A stretch of 64,000 nt of DNA from Opitutaceae bacterium (GCA_030693515.1 JAUYAK010000063.1:1-64000), one strand, 5' to 3'. Shown: positions 1-10,073, counted from the stretch's first letter. A program made the numbers and translations. Notes: generated from the letters alone by a model not told the origin.

Positions 1-2
1 TC

Positions 3-110
3 GATTACATCGAGACGTTCTACAACCCGACGAGGCGCCACAGCTCGCTCGGTTATGTTTCCCCTGTGGTCTTCGAAAAACAACAAACACTAAACATCAA
101 AGCCGCCTGA
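3..110 (+). pseudogene. IS3-family transposase (OrfB), C-terminal end only
   Basis: The window opens inside this reading frame, so only 35 residues plus the stop are visible. They read DYIETFYNPTRRHSSLGYVSP and on, which is the C-terminal signature of the DDE integrase (OrfB) of IS3-family elements. Whether the upstream part is intact lies outside the window. The stop is followed at once by what looks like the IS end (111-121). The next gene has no normal start, which suggests that the element inserted at or near its 5' end. Confidence 0.85.
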
Positions 111-121
111 ATTAGTGTCCA
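111..121. mobile_element. Probable right end of the IS3-type element
   Basis: The bases attagtgtcca directly follow the transposase stop and end in CA, as IS3-family terminal repeats do. The true end could lie some bases further on, because the left end is outside the window and no inverted repeat can be compared. Confidence 0.45.
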
Positions 122-175
122 TTTTTTCGAGGCAAGCCCAAGGAGGAATGGCTGAAGGACGAGGGTTACGCTCTG

Positions 176-514
176 ATGGGCGCAGCATTTGAGGTCTATA
201 ATCATCTCGGCCCCGGATTTCTTGAGGAGGTTTATCAGGAGGCACTGGAACTCGAATTGGCGGCGCGCCAGATTCCATTTGTTTCAAAGCCTCGCCTCCA
301 AGTCGTCTTCAAGGAACAGGTCCTCAAAAAGCACTATGAGGCCGACCTGCTCGTCCATTCCGAGATCGTCGTTGAGCTGAAAGCCGTCCGCGCCATCGCT
401 CCCGAGCACGAGGCCCAGCTCCTCAACGAACTCAAAGCCACCCGCAAACGCGTCGGCTACCTCATCAACTTCGGCGCCGCCCCGCGCCTCCAGTGGTCGC
501 GCCGCGTCCTCTGA
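176..514 (+). CDS. GxxExxY protein, 5' end probably lost
   Basis: This is a small single-domain protein of the GxxExxY family (PDDEXK-like fold). The name motif is visible as G-F-L-E-E-V-Y near residue 14, and a later E-A-D-L...E-L-K segment fits the acidic/lysine core of that nuclease-like fold. The cellular role of the family is not established. ATG 176 is the first in-frame ATG, but the frame stays open upstream to a stop at 113, and the residues WLKDEGYAL just before it also look like family sequence. No start codon exists there, and the IS3 end lies just upstream. I infer that the insertion removed the native start. The protein may be made short from 176 or not at all. Confidence 0.75.
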   Translation: MGAAFEVYNHLGPGFLEEVYQEALELELAARQIPFVSKPRLQVVFKEQVLKKHYEADLLVHSEIVVELKAVRAIAPEHEAQLLNELKATRKRVGYLINFGAAPRLQWSRRVL

Positions 515-533
515 ATTCCCTCCATTCCTTTTT

Positions 534-558
534 ATTAGTGTGCATTAGTGGTTAAACA
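534..558. repeat. Degenerate 'GTGTnCATnnGTGGTnAA' repeat unit
   Basis: The gap before hemL contains gtgtgcattagtggttaa. It matches one arm of the inverted repeat at 18354-18440 (GTGTCTATCGGTGCGATCCGTGGTCAA) with gaps. It lies directly upstream of the hemL ATG. Only one arm is seen here. Confidence 0.4.
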
Positions 559-561
559 AAA

Positions 562-1851
562 ATGTCCGCCAACCCATCGACCTCCGACTCCCTCTTCGCC
601 CGCGCCAAGCAGCTCATTCCGGGCGGCGTGAACTCCCCTGTGCGCGCCTTCCGCTCCGTCGGCGGGGCGCCGTTTTTCGTCAAGGCCGCGCGCGGCGCGA
701 TGCTCACCACCGCCGATGACCGCGAGCTAATCGATTTCGTCTGCACCTGGGGGCCGGCGATTCACGGGCACAATCATCCCGTGATCCGCGACGCCATCGC
801 GGCGGCGCTCGACCGCGGCACGTCGTTCGGCACGCCCAACCCCCTGGAGGTCGAGATGGCCGAGCTGATCGTGCGCTTCGTGCCCTCGATCCAAAAGGTC
901 CGCATGTGCAACAGCGGCACCGAGGCCACGATGTCGGCCATCCGGCTCGCGCGCGGGTTTACGCGCCGCGACAAGATCATCAAGTTCGCCGGTTGCTACC
1001 ATGGCCACTCGGACTCGCTGCTGATCAAGGCCGGCTCGGGCGCGCTCACGCACGGCCATCCCGACAGCGCGGGCGTGCCGGCTTCATTTGCCCGCGAGAC
1101 CGTGGTGCTGCCGTTCAATGATCGCACCGCGCTCGACGCCGCGTTCGCCGCCAACCCCGGCCAAATCGCGGGCGTAATCCTCGAGCCGTATTGCGGCAAC
1201 GTCGGCTTCATCATGCCCGATGCCGGCTACCTCGCCCACGTGCGCGAGGCCTGCACGCGCCACGGCGCCGTGCTCATCTTTGACGAAGTGATGACGGGGT
1301 TCCGTCTCGCCCGAGGCGGCGTGCAGGAACTCGAAAAAATCACGCCTGATCTCACGTGCCTCGGCAAAATCATCGGCGGCGGCCTGCCCGTCGGGGCGTT
1401 TGGCGGCCGGGCCGACATCATGGATCAGCTCGCGCCGCTCGGGCCGGTTTACCAGGCCGGCACCCTCAGCGGCAACCCGCTCGCGATGGCCGCCGGCATC
1501 GCCGCGCTGCGCCTGCTCGAGTCGGAAAATCCCTACGCCCGCCTCGACGCGCTCGGCCGCCAGCTGCGCGACGCCGTGCTCGCCGCGTGCCAGGCCAAGG
1601 GCCTCGCCGCGCAGGTGCCGCAATGCGGCTCGATGTTCAGCATTTTCTTCACGGCCACGCCGGTGCGCGACTACACGACCGCGCTGACGGGCGACGCCCC
1701 GCTCTTCGCGCGGTTCTTCCACGCCTGCCTGGAACGCGGCGTTTACCTCGCCCCCAGCGCGTATGAAGCGGGATTTATCAGCACAGCCCATGACGGAGTT
1801 GCCATCGGGCGCGCATGTGACATCCTGACTGACGCCATCGCCCGGCTCTAA
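562..1851 (+). CDS. hemL: Glutamate-1-semialdehyde 2,1-aminomutase
   Basis: HemL converts glutamate-1-semialdehyde to 5-aminolevulinate, the second step of the C5 route to haem and other tetrapyrroles, in the cytoplasm. The 429-residue length is normal. The N-terminus has the family signature [13 protein letters not shown], the PLP-phosphate region reads CNSGTEATM, and the PLP lysine is K269 in L-G-K-I-I-G-G-G. The motif [10 protein letters not shown] is also present. ATG 562 is chosen because the alignment to the family begins there; no strong Shine-Dalgarno sequence is visible. It stands alone, with unrelated neighbours on both sides. Confidence 0.97.
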   Translation: MSANPSTSDSLFARAKQLIPGGVNSPVRAFRSVGGAPFFVKAARGAMLTTADDRELIDFVCTWGPAIHGHNHPVIRDAIAAALDRGTSFGTPNPLEVEMAELIVRFVPSIQKVRMCNSGTEATMSAIRLARGFTRRDKIIKFAGCYHGHSDSLLIKAGSGALTHGHPDSAGVPASFARETVVLPFNDRTALDAAFAANPGQIAGVILEPYCGNVGFIMPDAGYLAHVREACTRHGAVLIFDEVMTGFRLARGGVQELEKITPDLTCLGKIIGGGLPVGAFGGRADIMDQLAPLGPVYQAGTLSGNPLAMAAGIAALRLLESENPYARLDALGRQLRDAVLAACQAKGLAAQVPQCGSMFSIFFTATPVRDYTTALTGDAPLFARFFHACLERGVYLAPSAYEAGFISTAHDGVAIGRACDILTDAIARL

Positions 1852-1892
1852 TTTTCCCAAGGCGAGCCGATGGAGGATGGCGGAGCCCAACC

Positions 1893-3659
1893 ATGAATTT
1901 TTCCCGACCCGCCCTCCTCGTTCTAGCGCTCTTCGTCCTCATCCGCGGCGCCTTTGCGGCGCAGCCGATCGATGCCCCGATGATCTCGATCGACGAGCTG
2001 AAGCCCGGCCAGCGCGGCGAGGTCTGGACGGTGTTTCGCGGCACCGAGCCGGAGGCATTCTCGGTCGAGGTCACCGGTGTGCTGCGCAACGCCCTCGGCC
2101 CCGGCAAATCCCTGATCGTCTGCGAACTCATCGACGAACGCGTGCAGAAGATGGGCGCCGTCGCCGGCATGAGCGGCAGCCCGCTCTACGTCGAGGGCAG
2201 GTTCGCCGGCGCCCTTAGCTATCAGATCCAGCGTTTCGAAACCGTGCGCCACGCCGGCTTCACCCCCGCCGCCGATCTCGACGAGGTGCGGGATCGCGCG
2301 GCCCTGCCGCCGGGTCTCGGCAAGGTGCCCTCGCCGATCACCGCCGCGCCCGACTCGCTCTACCGCTCGATGCAGCCGGTGTTCACCCTCGGCGGCCTGA
2401 GCCCCGGCGTCGCTGATCTTTTCGCCCCGCAATTCGCCGCCCTCGGGCTCAACGCCACGGCGCTCGGCGGCAGTTCGCAGTCCGCGGCCTCCACCGTCGG
2501 CTCGCAGTCGTCGGCGGCCAGCGCCCCGCCGCTGCGCGCCGGCTCGGCCGTCTCGGTCGCCCTCGCCACCGGAGACATCACGCTCGCCGGCACCGGCACG
2601 GTCTCGCGCATCGACGGCGACCGCGTCACCGCGTTTGGCCATCCGATGCTGACCCTCGGCGAGGTCGAGCTCCCGATGTGCGCCGCCGACATCCTCACCA
2701 TTTTGCCCTCGCAGATGCAGTCGGTGAAGCTCGCCAATACCGGCGCCGTCATCGGCACCATCACCCAGGATCGGCTCTCGGCCATCTCAGGCACGCTCGG
2801 CCCCGGACCGGCGATGACGAGCGTTGAGGTCATCGTCCGGCCCGCCCACCGCGAGCCGCGCACGCTGCGCTTCTCCGTCGTGCGCCACCAGCAGCTCACG
2901 CCGATGATCGTCGCGAGCGGCGTCACGCAGGCGATCTTGGGCACCAACGACGCCGGCCTCGCCAAGGGCTTCCGCCTCACCAGCCACATCCGTTTCGCGC
3001 CCGCCTCCGAGCTGGAGTTCCAATCACTCTACGCCGGGCCGCAGGGTTTCGCGCAGGGCCTGAGTGAATTCGTGCAGGGCCTCGCCGCCAACCTCCAGAA
3101 TCCCTACGCGAAAACCTTTCCCGAGCACGTGACCTTCACCGTGCAGCCGCTTGAGACCAACCCGTCCGTCACCCTCGATCAGTTCCAGCTCTCGCGCACC
3201 ACGGCGTCCGCCGGCCAGGTCGTGCAGGCCACGATCGCGTGGCGCGACTGGCAGGGCGCGGCGCATCGCGAAGTCATCGACCTCGCCATCGACCCGGCCT
3301 GGACCGGCAAGCAGCTCGAGGTGATCCTCGCGCCCGGCCGCGCGCTCGATCAACTCACCGGGCGGCCGCGAGTGATTGCGGCGTCCGAGCTGCGGAGCTT
3401 CGAAGCCTATCTCGCCGCCATGCGCGACGATCGCCCCGGCGACGGCGTGCATCTCGCCGTCGTCGAGCGCGCGACGCTGTTCAGCGATCAGACCGTCGCC
3501 ACGCCCGATACTCCCGGCTCCATCGAGCGCATCGCGCGCGGCGCCGACGAGACCCGTTTCCGCCGCCGCGAGGCCGTGCTGCCGCTCTGGGAGAAACATC
3601 TCCAGCCCGGAAAGATTTTCACGACCATCGTGCGCCGTCCGCTCGTGGTCGTCGAGTAG
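1893..3659 (+). CDS. Secreted SpoIVB/S55-peptidase-like protein
   Basis: This 588-residue protein has a Sec signal peptide of about 22 residues ending A-F-A-A. It contains G-M-S-G-S-P-L-Y at residues 92-99, the nucleophile-serine motif of the SpoIVB (S55) peptidase family, and D-R-V-T-A-F-G-H-P-M near residue 250, which could give the histidine. In SpoIVB itself the histidine comes before the GMSGSP serine, so the order here is reversed and activity cannot be assumed. No PDZ domain was recognised. The C-terminal third is of beta-rich character and unassigned. The ATG follows hemL by 41 bases. Its substrate is unknown. Confidence 0.7.
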   Translation: MNFSRPALLVLALFVLIRGAFAAQPIDAPMISIDELKPGQRGEVWTVFRGTEPEAFSVEVTGVLRNALGPGKSLIVCELIDERVQKMGAVAGMSGSPLYVEGRFAGALSYQIQRFETVRHAGFTPAADLDEVRDRAALPPGLGKVPSPITAAPDSLYRSMQPVFTLGGLSPGVADLFAPQFAALGLNATALGGSSQSAASTVGSQSSAASAPPLRAGSAVSVALATGDITLAGTGTVSRIDGDRVTAFGHPMLTLGEVELPMCAADILTILPSQMQSVKLANTGAVIGTITQDRLSAISGTLGPGPAMTSVEVIVRPAHREPRTLRFSVVRHQQLTPMIVASGVTQAILGTNDAGLAKGFRLTSHIRFAPASELEFQSLYAGPQGFAQGLSEFVQGLAANLQNPYAKTFPEHVTFTVQPLETNPSVTLDQFQLSRTTASAGQVVQATIAWRDWQGAAHREVIDLAIDPAWTGKQLEVILAPGRALDQLTGRPRVIAASELRSFEAYLAAMRDDRPGDGVHLAVVERATLFSDQTVATPDTPGSIERIARGADETRFRRREAVLPLWEKHLQPGKIFTTIVRRPLVVVE

Positions 3660-3665
3660 GCGCGG

Positions 3666-3679
3666 GCGCGCCGGCGCGC
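3666..3679. terminator. GC palindrome after the S55-like gene
   Basis: A 14-base perfect self-complementary run, gcgcgccggcgcgc, lies 7 bases after the stop codon. It has no U-tract, so a terminator role is only possible. Confidence 0.3.
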
Positions 3680-3767
3680 ACGCGCACGGATAAGACGCAT
3701 TCCACGGATCAAAACCGTTGCGGCGATCCGCACGGTGCCTTGGGCTGCGCGGCGACCCTCGCCGCCT

Positions 3768-6743
3768 ATGAAAACCTCGTTTCATTTTATCGCGACCATC
3801 GCGCTCGCTCTCCTCACCCTCGCCCGCCCGGCCTTCGCCGCCGAGGCCACCGGCACGATTCAAGGCCGGGTCTTCAACCCCGCCACGCAGGAATACGTCC
3901 GCAATGCCGAGCTCGCCGTCACCGGCACCAGCCTCGTCGCCTACTCCGCCGACGACGGCTCATATGCGCTCACCGGTGTCCCCGCGGGCGAGGTCATGCT
4001 CACCTTGCGCTACACAGGCTACGCGCCGGGCTCCGCGACGCTGCGCGTCGGCGGCGGGACGATCGCCACACGCGACTTCGAGCTGCAGCCCGCCGGGGCC
4101 GCGCCCGCCGCCCGCAGTCGCGCCGATTCCGTCGTGAAGCTCGACCAGTTCGTCGTCTCCACCGAGCGCGAAGGCAACGCCAAGGCCATCATGGAACAGC
4201 GCGCCTCGATCAACGTGAAGAGCGTCGTCTCGGCCGACAATTTCGGCGACCTTACCGGCGGCACCGTCGGCGAGTTCATCAAGTATCTGCCCGGTGTCGT
4301 CATGGACTACGTCGATTCCGACGCCCGCACCGCGCGCATCGGCGGCCTCGATCCGCGCTACGCCTCGGTGAGCGTGGACGGCATGACGATGGCGAGCGCG
4401 CCCTCCGCGTCGTTCGGCGCGGACTCGCGGCAATTCGAGTTCGAGCAGGCCAGCATCGTCGGCACCGATGCCATCGAGATCAACAAGACCACCACCGCGA
4501 GCATGGACGCCGATTCGCCCGCCGGCCGCATCAACATGCGCAGCCGCTCCGCCTTTGACCGCAAGCGCCGCGAGATCACCGCCACGCTCAGCCTCACCGG
4601 CAACGAATACTCCTGGGACTACCGGCGCACGCCCGGCCCCTACGACCGCAACGACTTCAAGGTCCGGCCGTCGTTTGTCTTCACCTACGCCGAGGCCTTC
4701 AAGCAGCGCCTCGGCATCGCCCTCTCGCTCGGCGCCAACACCGTCGCCACCGAGCAGGCCGGCGTCACGCACACCTTCAGCTACGCCGACGCCGCGCGCG
4801 GCCCCGTGATCAACCAGATCGCGTTTCGCGACGCACCCAAGCTCACCACCCGCGGCTCGATGACGCTCACCACCGATTACAAGTTCTCCCCTTATCTCTC
4901 CGTCTCGCTGCGCACCGCCGGCTCGCATTTCAACGACGGCACCAACCTCCGCCAGATCGCATTCTTCGTGAATCCCGCGCAGGTCACCGCCGCCTCCACG
5001 GTCACGGACCTCACGGCGCTCGCCACCACCAACGCCAACACCCGGGTGCAATACACCACGTCGCGCCGCAACAAGCTCAACTCCACGCTGACCTTCACGC
5101 CGCGAATCGATTTCAAGCGCGGCGATCTCACGCTCACGCTCGGCGGCGGCTACTCGCGCAGCCGCACCGCCTACGAGCAGATCACCGAAGGCTACTTCCA
5201 GGCGGTCACGCACCGTCTCTCGCGCATCAGCTTCCGCGGCACGCGGTCGAGCGCGACCGACGGCGATTGGAAACTCGCGCAGCTCGGCGGCCTCCCGTGG
5301 GACAACGCCGCCAACTACAATCGCACCGACGCGTTTACCAACAACGTCTCCGCCACCCCGCAGGCCGCCCGTAACCAGCTCTGGATCGGCTACCTCGACG
5401 CCAAGAAGACCATCACCCTCGGCGGTCTGCCCATCCAGCTCGGTGCCGGCGGCAAATCCAAGCTCGCCGTCTATGACTTGGAGAAGAACGGCGCGCTCCA
5501 ATGGACCTACGTCGGCGCCGCCGGCTCGATGGTCGCGCCCTCCACGATTCTCCCCACCATCAATAGCCACCCCTACGACGCCCGCGTCGGCGGCAACATC
5601 GGCACCCTCGGCATCCCGCTCACCGACCCCTACGCCACGCGCGATCTGCTTATCTCCAATCCTTCCTATTTCACGCCCAACCTCACCGCCAACCGCATCA
5701 ACGAGCTCTACTCCGCCCGCGCATTGAAGGAGCAAATCGACTCCTTCTACACCGAGGCCAACACCCGCTGGCGCACCGTGCGCCTGAATCTCGGCGTGCG
5801 CCACGAGCGCACGCGCACCATCGGCCGCACGCAGGATGTCCTGCCCGCGGCCGTCGTCACGCGCGCCGGCTTCACCCCCGGCACGCTCGCGTTCACCGAC
5901 TACCAATACCGCTACGGCCAGCGCGAGAGCACCTACGGCGGCTACCGCAACACCTTCCTCAGCGGCGGCGCCAAGTGGTCCCTCACCGAGAACCTCGTGG
6001 TTCAGCTCGCCGGCAGCCAGTCGATCGCCCGCCCCGGCTACAACAACCTCACCGGCATCATCACCATCGACGAGGCCGCCCAGACCGTGCGCGTGCCCAA
6101 CCCCGATCTGAAGCCCGAGACCTCCGACAAATATTACGCGAGCGTGCAGTATTACCTCGAGCCCGCCGGCACGATCAGCATCTCCGGCTTCCGGCTGAAC
6201 ATCGAGAACATGGGCAGTGCCGTGCGCACCATCACCGCCGCCGAGGCCGGTTATGCCGACGATCCCGAGTTCACGGGCTATCGCTTCCTGCGGCCGGAGA
6301 ACGCCGTCGGCACGCGCCGCATCGACGGCGTCGAAGTCGAATACAGCCAGCAGCTCGTGTTTCTACCGCGCGCGCTCAGCGGCTTCAGCGTCTTTGGCTC
6401 GGTCACGCGCACGGCGGCCGATAGTCGCATCGCCAACCACGTCCCCAAGTCCGCCAACGGCGGCCTGCGCTACGGCAACAACAAGCTCAACGCCCAGCTG
6501 CGCGCGACGTGGTCCTCGCCGCGTTTCAACTCCGCCAGCGCGACCGAGGAACTCTGGCAATACGAGCGCCTGATGTTTGACTTCAGCGGTGGCTGGCGCC
6601 TCAGCCCGCGCTACGAGGTCACCGTCTCGGGCCGCAACATCTTCAACGAGCCGATCCGCACCTACAGCAACGGCCCCGGCCTCCTCCGCGCCATCAACCA
6701 CTACGGCGCCTCGTGGACCATCGGCGTGCGCGGGCGGTTCTGA
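3768..6743 (+). CDS. TonB-dependent receptor
   Basis: This is an outer-membrane active-transport receptor of 991 residues. It has a signal peptide (MKTSFHFIATIALALL to about A-F-A), then a carboxypeptidase-regulatory-like beta domain (G-T-I-Q-G-R-V through G-Y-A-P-G-S), a plug domain (V-V-S-A-D-N-F-G-D through D-G-M-T-M-A-S) and a 22-strand barrel ending in the aromatic residue F of G-V-R-G-R-F. Start 3768 is chosen because the signal peptide begins there; an in-frame ATG 33 bases upstream would add a non-signal leader. The D-S-P-A-G-R-I-N-M-R-S segment fits the TIGR01782-type receptor group. The ligand is unknown; the next two genes are also exported and may act with it. Confidence 0.92.
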   Translation: MKTSFHFIATIALALLTLARPAFAAEATGTIQGRVFNPATQEYVRNAELAVTGTSLVAYSADDGSYALTGVPAGEVMLTLRYTGYAPGSATLRVGGGTIATRDFELQPAGAAPAARSRADSVVKLDQFVVSTEREGNAKAIMEQRASINVKSVVSADNFGDLTGGTVGEFIKYLPGVVMDYVDSDARTARIGGLDPRYASVSVDGMTMASAPSASFGADSRQFEFEQASIVGTDAIEINKTTTASMDADSPAGRINMRSRSAFDRKRREITATLSLTGNEYSWDYRRTPGPYDRNDFKVRPSFVFTYAEAFKQRLGIALSLGANTVATEQAGVTHTFSYADAARGPVINQIAFRDAPKLTTRGSMTLTTDYKFSPYLSVSLRTAGSHFNDGTNLRQIAFFVNPAQVTAASTVTDLTALATTNANTRVQYTTSRRNKLNSTLTFTPRIDFKRGDLTLTLGGGYSRSRTAYEQITEGYFQAVTHRLSRISFRGTRSSATDGDWKLAQLGGLPWDNAANYNRTDAFTNNVSATPQAARNQLWIGYLDAKKTITLGGLPIQLGAGGKSKLAVYDLEKNGALQWTYVGAAGSMVAPSTILPTINSHPYDARVGGNIGTLGIPLTDPYATRDLLISNPSYFTPNLTANRINELYSARALKEQIDSFYTEANTRWRTVRLNLGVRHERTRTIGRTQDVLPAAVVTRAGFTPGTLAFTDYQYRYGQRESTYGGYRNTFLSGGAKWSLTENLVVQLAGSQSIARPGYNNLTGIITIDEAAQTVRVPNPDLKPETSDKYYASVQYYLEPAGTISISGFRLNIENMGSAVRTITAAEAGYADDPEFTGYRFLRPENAVGTRRIDGVEVEYSQQLVFLPRALSGFSVFGSVTRTAADSRIANHVPKSANGGLRYGNNKLNAQLRATWSSPRFNSASATEELWQYERLMFDFSGGWRLSPRYEVTVSGRNIFNEPIRTYSNGPGLLRAINHYGASWTIGVRGRF

Positions 6744-6758
6744 CGGGCCAACGCCCGT
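6743..6758. terminator. Hairpin at the end of the TonB receptor gene
   Basis: ACGGGC-CAAC-GCCCGT forms a 6-bp stem with a 4-base loop. It overlaps the last base of the stop codon. No U-tract follows, so it is only a possible terminator. Confidence 0.35.
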
Positions 6759-6932
6759 GGCGGCCTCAGTTTGTGAGGTGGGTGCCCAATTTCCGCAGCA
6801 GAAGGAGCAGGCGCGTCGGTCCAAATCCGGCCGCTGGTGTGATTCCGGTTTGCGCCCGTGCGTCGCCGACCGGCTGCAACCGTCTTGCCGGCCATCCGTC
6901 ATCCCGTATTCACCCTTTCCCTCACCCACGGC

Positions 6933-9900
6933 ATGAAATCCTCCCGCCTCGCCCGCTTCGTCCTCCCCCTGCTCATCGCCTCCGCGCACGCCGCCGATTC
7001 GGTTCCGGCCGACCTTGAGCTGAAGCGTTTCTCCGGGCCTGACATCACGCCGTGCGTCGCGTGCCTCTGCGTCTCCGCGCAGGGCGAGGTTTACGCCGGC
7101 GTCGATCTCAACGGCTCCCTCGGCAAGGGCCCGGGCAAAGGCCGCATCGTGAAACTCATCGACGCCGATCGCGACGGCGTCGCCGACTCCCACACCGTCT
7201 TCGCCGAAATCGACAACGCCCGCGGCCTCCTCGCCATCGGCACGCAGGTGTTCGTGCTCCATACCCACTTCGGCCCCGACGGCCTCGCCACCGGCATGAA
7301 CCTCTCCGTGCTCGACGACGCCAATCGCGACGGCGTCGCCGACGGTCCCGCGCGCGTGCTCGTCAGCGGCATCTGCGCCCCCAAGTCCATCAACAGCCGC
7401 GGCACCGATCACTCCACCAACGGCATCCGCATGGGCATCGACGGCTGGATTTACATCGCCGTCGGAGATTTTGGCTTCGTGGACGCCACGGGCACCGACG
7501 GCACGAAGCTCACCCTCCTCGGCGGCGGCGTCGCCCGCGTCCGGGCCGACGGCACCGAGCTCGAACTCTACACCACCGGCACGCGCAACATCTACGATGT
7601 CGCCATCGATCCGTTCCTCAACGGCTTCACCCGCGGCAACACCAACGACGGCGGCGGCTGGAATGTCCGTTTTCTGCACCACATGCAGTCCGCGGAGTTC
7701 GGCTATCCACGCCTCTTCAAAAATTTCGCCACCGAGATCATCCCCGCCCTTGAGGATGTCGGCGGCGGCTCCGGCGTCGGCGCGCTCTTCCTCTCCGAGC
7801 CCACGTGGCCCGCGCGCTACAACAACCAGCCGCTCATGGCCGACTGGGGCCGCAAGGCGATTTTCCTCCACCGCCTCACGCCCGACGGCGCCACCTTCCG
7901 CCAGGAGGTCGAAGAGTTTGCGCAGATTTCCCAGGTCACCGATCTCGACGTCGATCCCTCCGGCCAGATGTTCGTCGGCGCGTGGGACGGCGCCGGCTTC
8001 AAGGGCGATCCCGGCAAAGGCTACGTTGCCCGCATCGTGCCCAAAGGCTGGACCCCGCGCGCGCTCCCCGATTTCGCCACCCTCAAGACTGCCGATCTCC
8101 TCGCACAACTTGCCTCCGCCAGCGCCACGGCGCGCTTCTATGCGCAACGCGAGCTGCTCGCCCGTCCCGCCGAGGCCGCCGCGCTCAAGCCCGCGCTGAC
8201 CGCGCTCGTGCGCGACGCCGCGCTCTCGCTCGCGGCCCGCGTTGCCGCCCTCTTCACCCTCGCGCAGCTCGACCCCGATCCGCGCACGGTGCTCGCCTTC
8301 TCAAGCGACGGCGCGCTGCGCGAGTTCGCCCTCCGCGCCGCGGCCGATCGTCTGCCGCGCCTCAAGTCCACTACGCTCCCGCTCGCGCCCTTCGTGCAGG
8401 CGCTGCAAACCGGCACGCCGCGCGAACAGGCCGCCGCCGCCGTCGCGCTCGGTCGCCTGGGCCGGCCCGAGGCGGCGACCGCGCTGCTCGGCGTGGCCTT
8501 CACCAAGCCCGCGACCGATGACGACAGTAATTTCACCCAGAAGGACACGTTGAAGGGCACGCGTTCCAGCACACTCACGCTTGATGTGCGCCCCGGTGAC
8601 GAGCTGCGCTTTCATTTCACTCCGACCGATGCCGCGGACACCGATCCCGCGCAGCTCGCGCTCACCGATGCAGCTTTCACCCTTGCGGACGGCAAGCGCA
8701 TCAGCCTCTCCGTCCTCGCGCCCAAAACCGGCCGCGCCGCGGTAGCCACTCCGGCACCCGCCGCAGACGCTGCCTCCGCGCCCACGCCCGCGAAGTCCGG
8801 AAAGAAGGGCAAGCAAGGCTCGTCCGGTCCCGCGCTCGTGCTGCAAGGCGCTCCGGTTGTGACCTACACCGTGCCGGTCGGCGCCGTGTCATTCAACGCC
8901 CGCGCCGCGCGCACGGGCCCGGGCGGGCCGGAAGCCTCCATCGAGTTTTTCGCCTCCACCGGACGGGCCGGCGAGAGCCGGCCCCACTCCTTCACGCCGC
9001 GCCACGCCACGCCCAACTCGGCCATCGTCATCCCGCATGTGGCCGCCCACGCCCTCGTGCGACTCCGCGCCGTCGCGCCCGCGCTCGCCGCCCTCGGCAC
9101 GCCCGCCGATGATCTTGCGCTCTGGGCGCTCTCGCAGCTGCACGAGGAGTCGGCCGTCGACGGCCTGCTCGCCAGGCTCACCGTCACCGCTGCACCCGCG
9201 CAGCGCAGCAAATTGCTCACCACACTCGCCCGGCTCTACCAGCAGGAGGCGCCCTACGACGGTTCGTGGTGGTGGGGCACGCGGCCCGACACGCGCGGGC
9301 CCTACTACAAGCCCGTGACCTGGTCCGCCTCGCCCCGCATCGCCGCTGCGCTCGAAGCCGAGGCCGCCCGCGCGACCGCGCCCGAGCAGCGCGACTGGTT
9401 TGCCCGCCTCAACGATTCGCACCGCCTCGGCCTCAAGGCCCTCGGCACCCGCGAAGTCGCTCCCGCCGCAGAGAAGGCACCCACCGTCGATCTCGCGGCC
9501 ATCGCGGCCAAGAGCGGTGCGGTCGGCACGACGCCCCTTGAGGACATCCTCGTGGCCATCGACAAACTGAAACCCAACCACGCCCGCGGCGAAGCCCTCT
9601 ACACGCAGCAGGGCTGCATCGCCTGCCACGCCTTGCAACCGGGCGGCGCCGCGCTCGGCCCCTTCATGGGGCAGATCGGCGCGATCATGAATCCCACGCA
9701 AATCGCCACCGCGATCCTGCGGCCGAGCGACACGATTTCCCAGGGCTTCCAGACCGTGAGCCTCGCGATGAAGGATGGCAGCACGCGCGTCGGTTTCGCC
9801 ACCGAGACGACTTCCGACAAGATCGTCCTCCGCGACATGGCCGGCGCCGTGAGCACCGTCGCCACCGCCGACGTGAAGGAAGAGAAACACCTCCCCATGT

Positions 9901-9983
9901 CGATGATGCCCGAGGGCCTCGCCAACGCGCTCTCGCTCGAAGAATTCGCCGCGCTCGTCCACTTCCTCGCCGACAAAAAATAA
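6933..9983 (+). CDS. PVC-type haem-binding CxxCH protein (membrane-bound dehydrogenase type)
   Basis: This secreted protein of 1016 residues begins with a signal peptide (MKSSRLARFVLPLLIASAHA). Residues of roughly 25-375 form a sorbosone-dehydrogenase/PQQ-like beta-propeller (for example D-A-D-R-D-G-V-A-D and the G-W-I-Y-I-A-V-G-D-F-G blades). A HEAT-repeat-like helical stretch and a beta insert follow. The C-terminus is a c-type cytochrome, Q-G-C-I-A-C-H with distal M-S-M-M as possible axial ligands, of the TIGR02603 putative haem-binding type. Such proteins are abundant in Planctomycetes and Verrucomicrobia; an oxidative role on carbohydrates in the periplasm is inferred, not shown. ATG 6933 is chosen for the signal peptide. 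An A/P/K-rich linker (TPAKSGKKGKQG) sits mid-protein. Confidence 0.85.
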   Translation: MKSSRLARFVLPLLIASAHAADSVPADLELKRFSGPDITPCVACLCVSAQGEVYAGVDLNGSLGKGPGKGRIVKLIDADRDGVADSHTVFAEIDNARGLLAIGTQVFVLHTHFGPDGLATGMNLSVLDDANRDGVADGPARVLVSGICAPKSINSRGTDHSTNGIRMGIDGWIYIAVGDFGFVDATGTDGTKLTLLGGGVARVRADGTELELYTTGTRNIYDVAIDPFLNGFTRGNTNDGGGWNVRFLHHMQSAEFGYPRLFKNFATEIIPALEDVGGGSGVGALFLSEPTWPARYNNQPLMADWGRKAIFLHRLTPDGATFRQEVEEFAQISQVTDLDVDPSGQMFVGAWDGAGFKGDPGKGYVARIVPKGWTPRALPDFATLKTADLLAQLASASATARFYAQRELLARPAEAAALKPALTALVRDAALSLAARVAALFTLAQLDPDPRTVLAFSSDGALREFALRAAADRLPRLKSTTLPLAPFVQALQTGTPREQAAAAVALGRLGRPEAATALLGVAFTKPATDDDSNFTQKDTLKGTRSSTLTLDVRPGDELRFHFTPTDAADTDPAQLALTDAAFTLADGKRISLSVLAPKTGRAAVATPAPAADAASAPTPAKSGKKGKQGSSGPALVLQGAPVVTYTVPVGAVSFNARAARTGPGGPEASIEFFASTGRAGESRPHSFTPRHATPNSAIVIPHVAAHALVRLRAVAPALAALGTPADDLALWALSQLHEESAVDGLLARLTVTAAPAQRSKLLTTLARLYQQEAPYDGSWWWGTRPDTRGPYYKPVTWSASPRIAAALEAEAARATAPEQRDWFARLNDSHRLGLKALGTREVAPAAEKAPTVDLAAIAAKSGAVGTTPLEDILVAIDKLKPNHARGEALYTQQGCIACHALQPGGAALGPFMGQIGAIMNPTQIATAILRPSDTISQGFQTVSLAMKDGSTRVGFATETTSDKIVLRDMAGAVSTVATADVKEEKHLPMSMMPEGLANALSLEEFAALVHFLADKK

Positions 9984-10073
9984 ACGCCGCGGACGCGATC
10001 CGGCGCAGCTGGGCGTGGAGCGCGCCCGCGGAGCCGCCTTGCGTTTCGCCCGCAATCGCATCGGTGTAAGCGC

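Noticed and set aside
534-546. Second IS end after the GxxExxY gene
   Set aside because: attagtg looks like the IS end at 111, but the following bases fit the CCACGGAT-type repeat better, and no transposase lies beside it.
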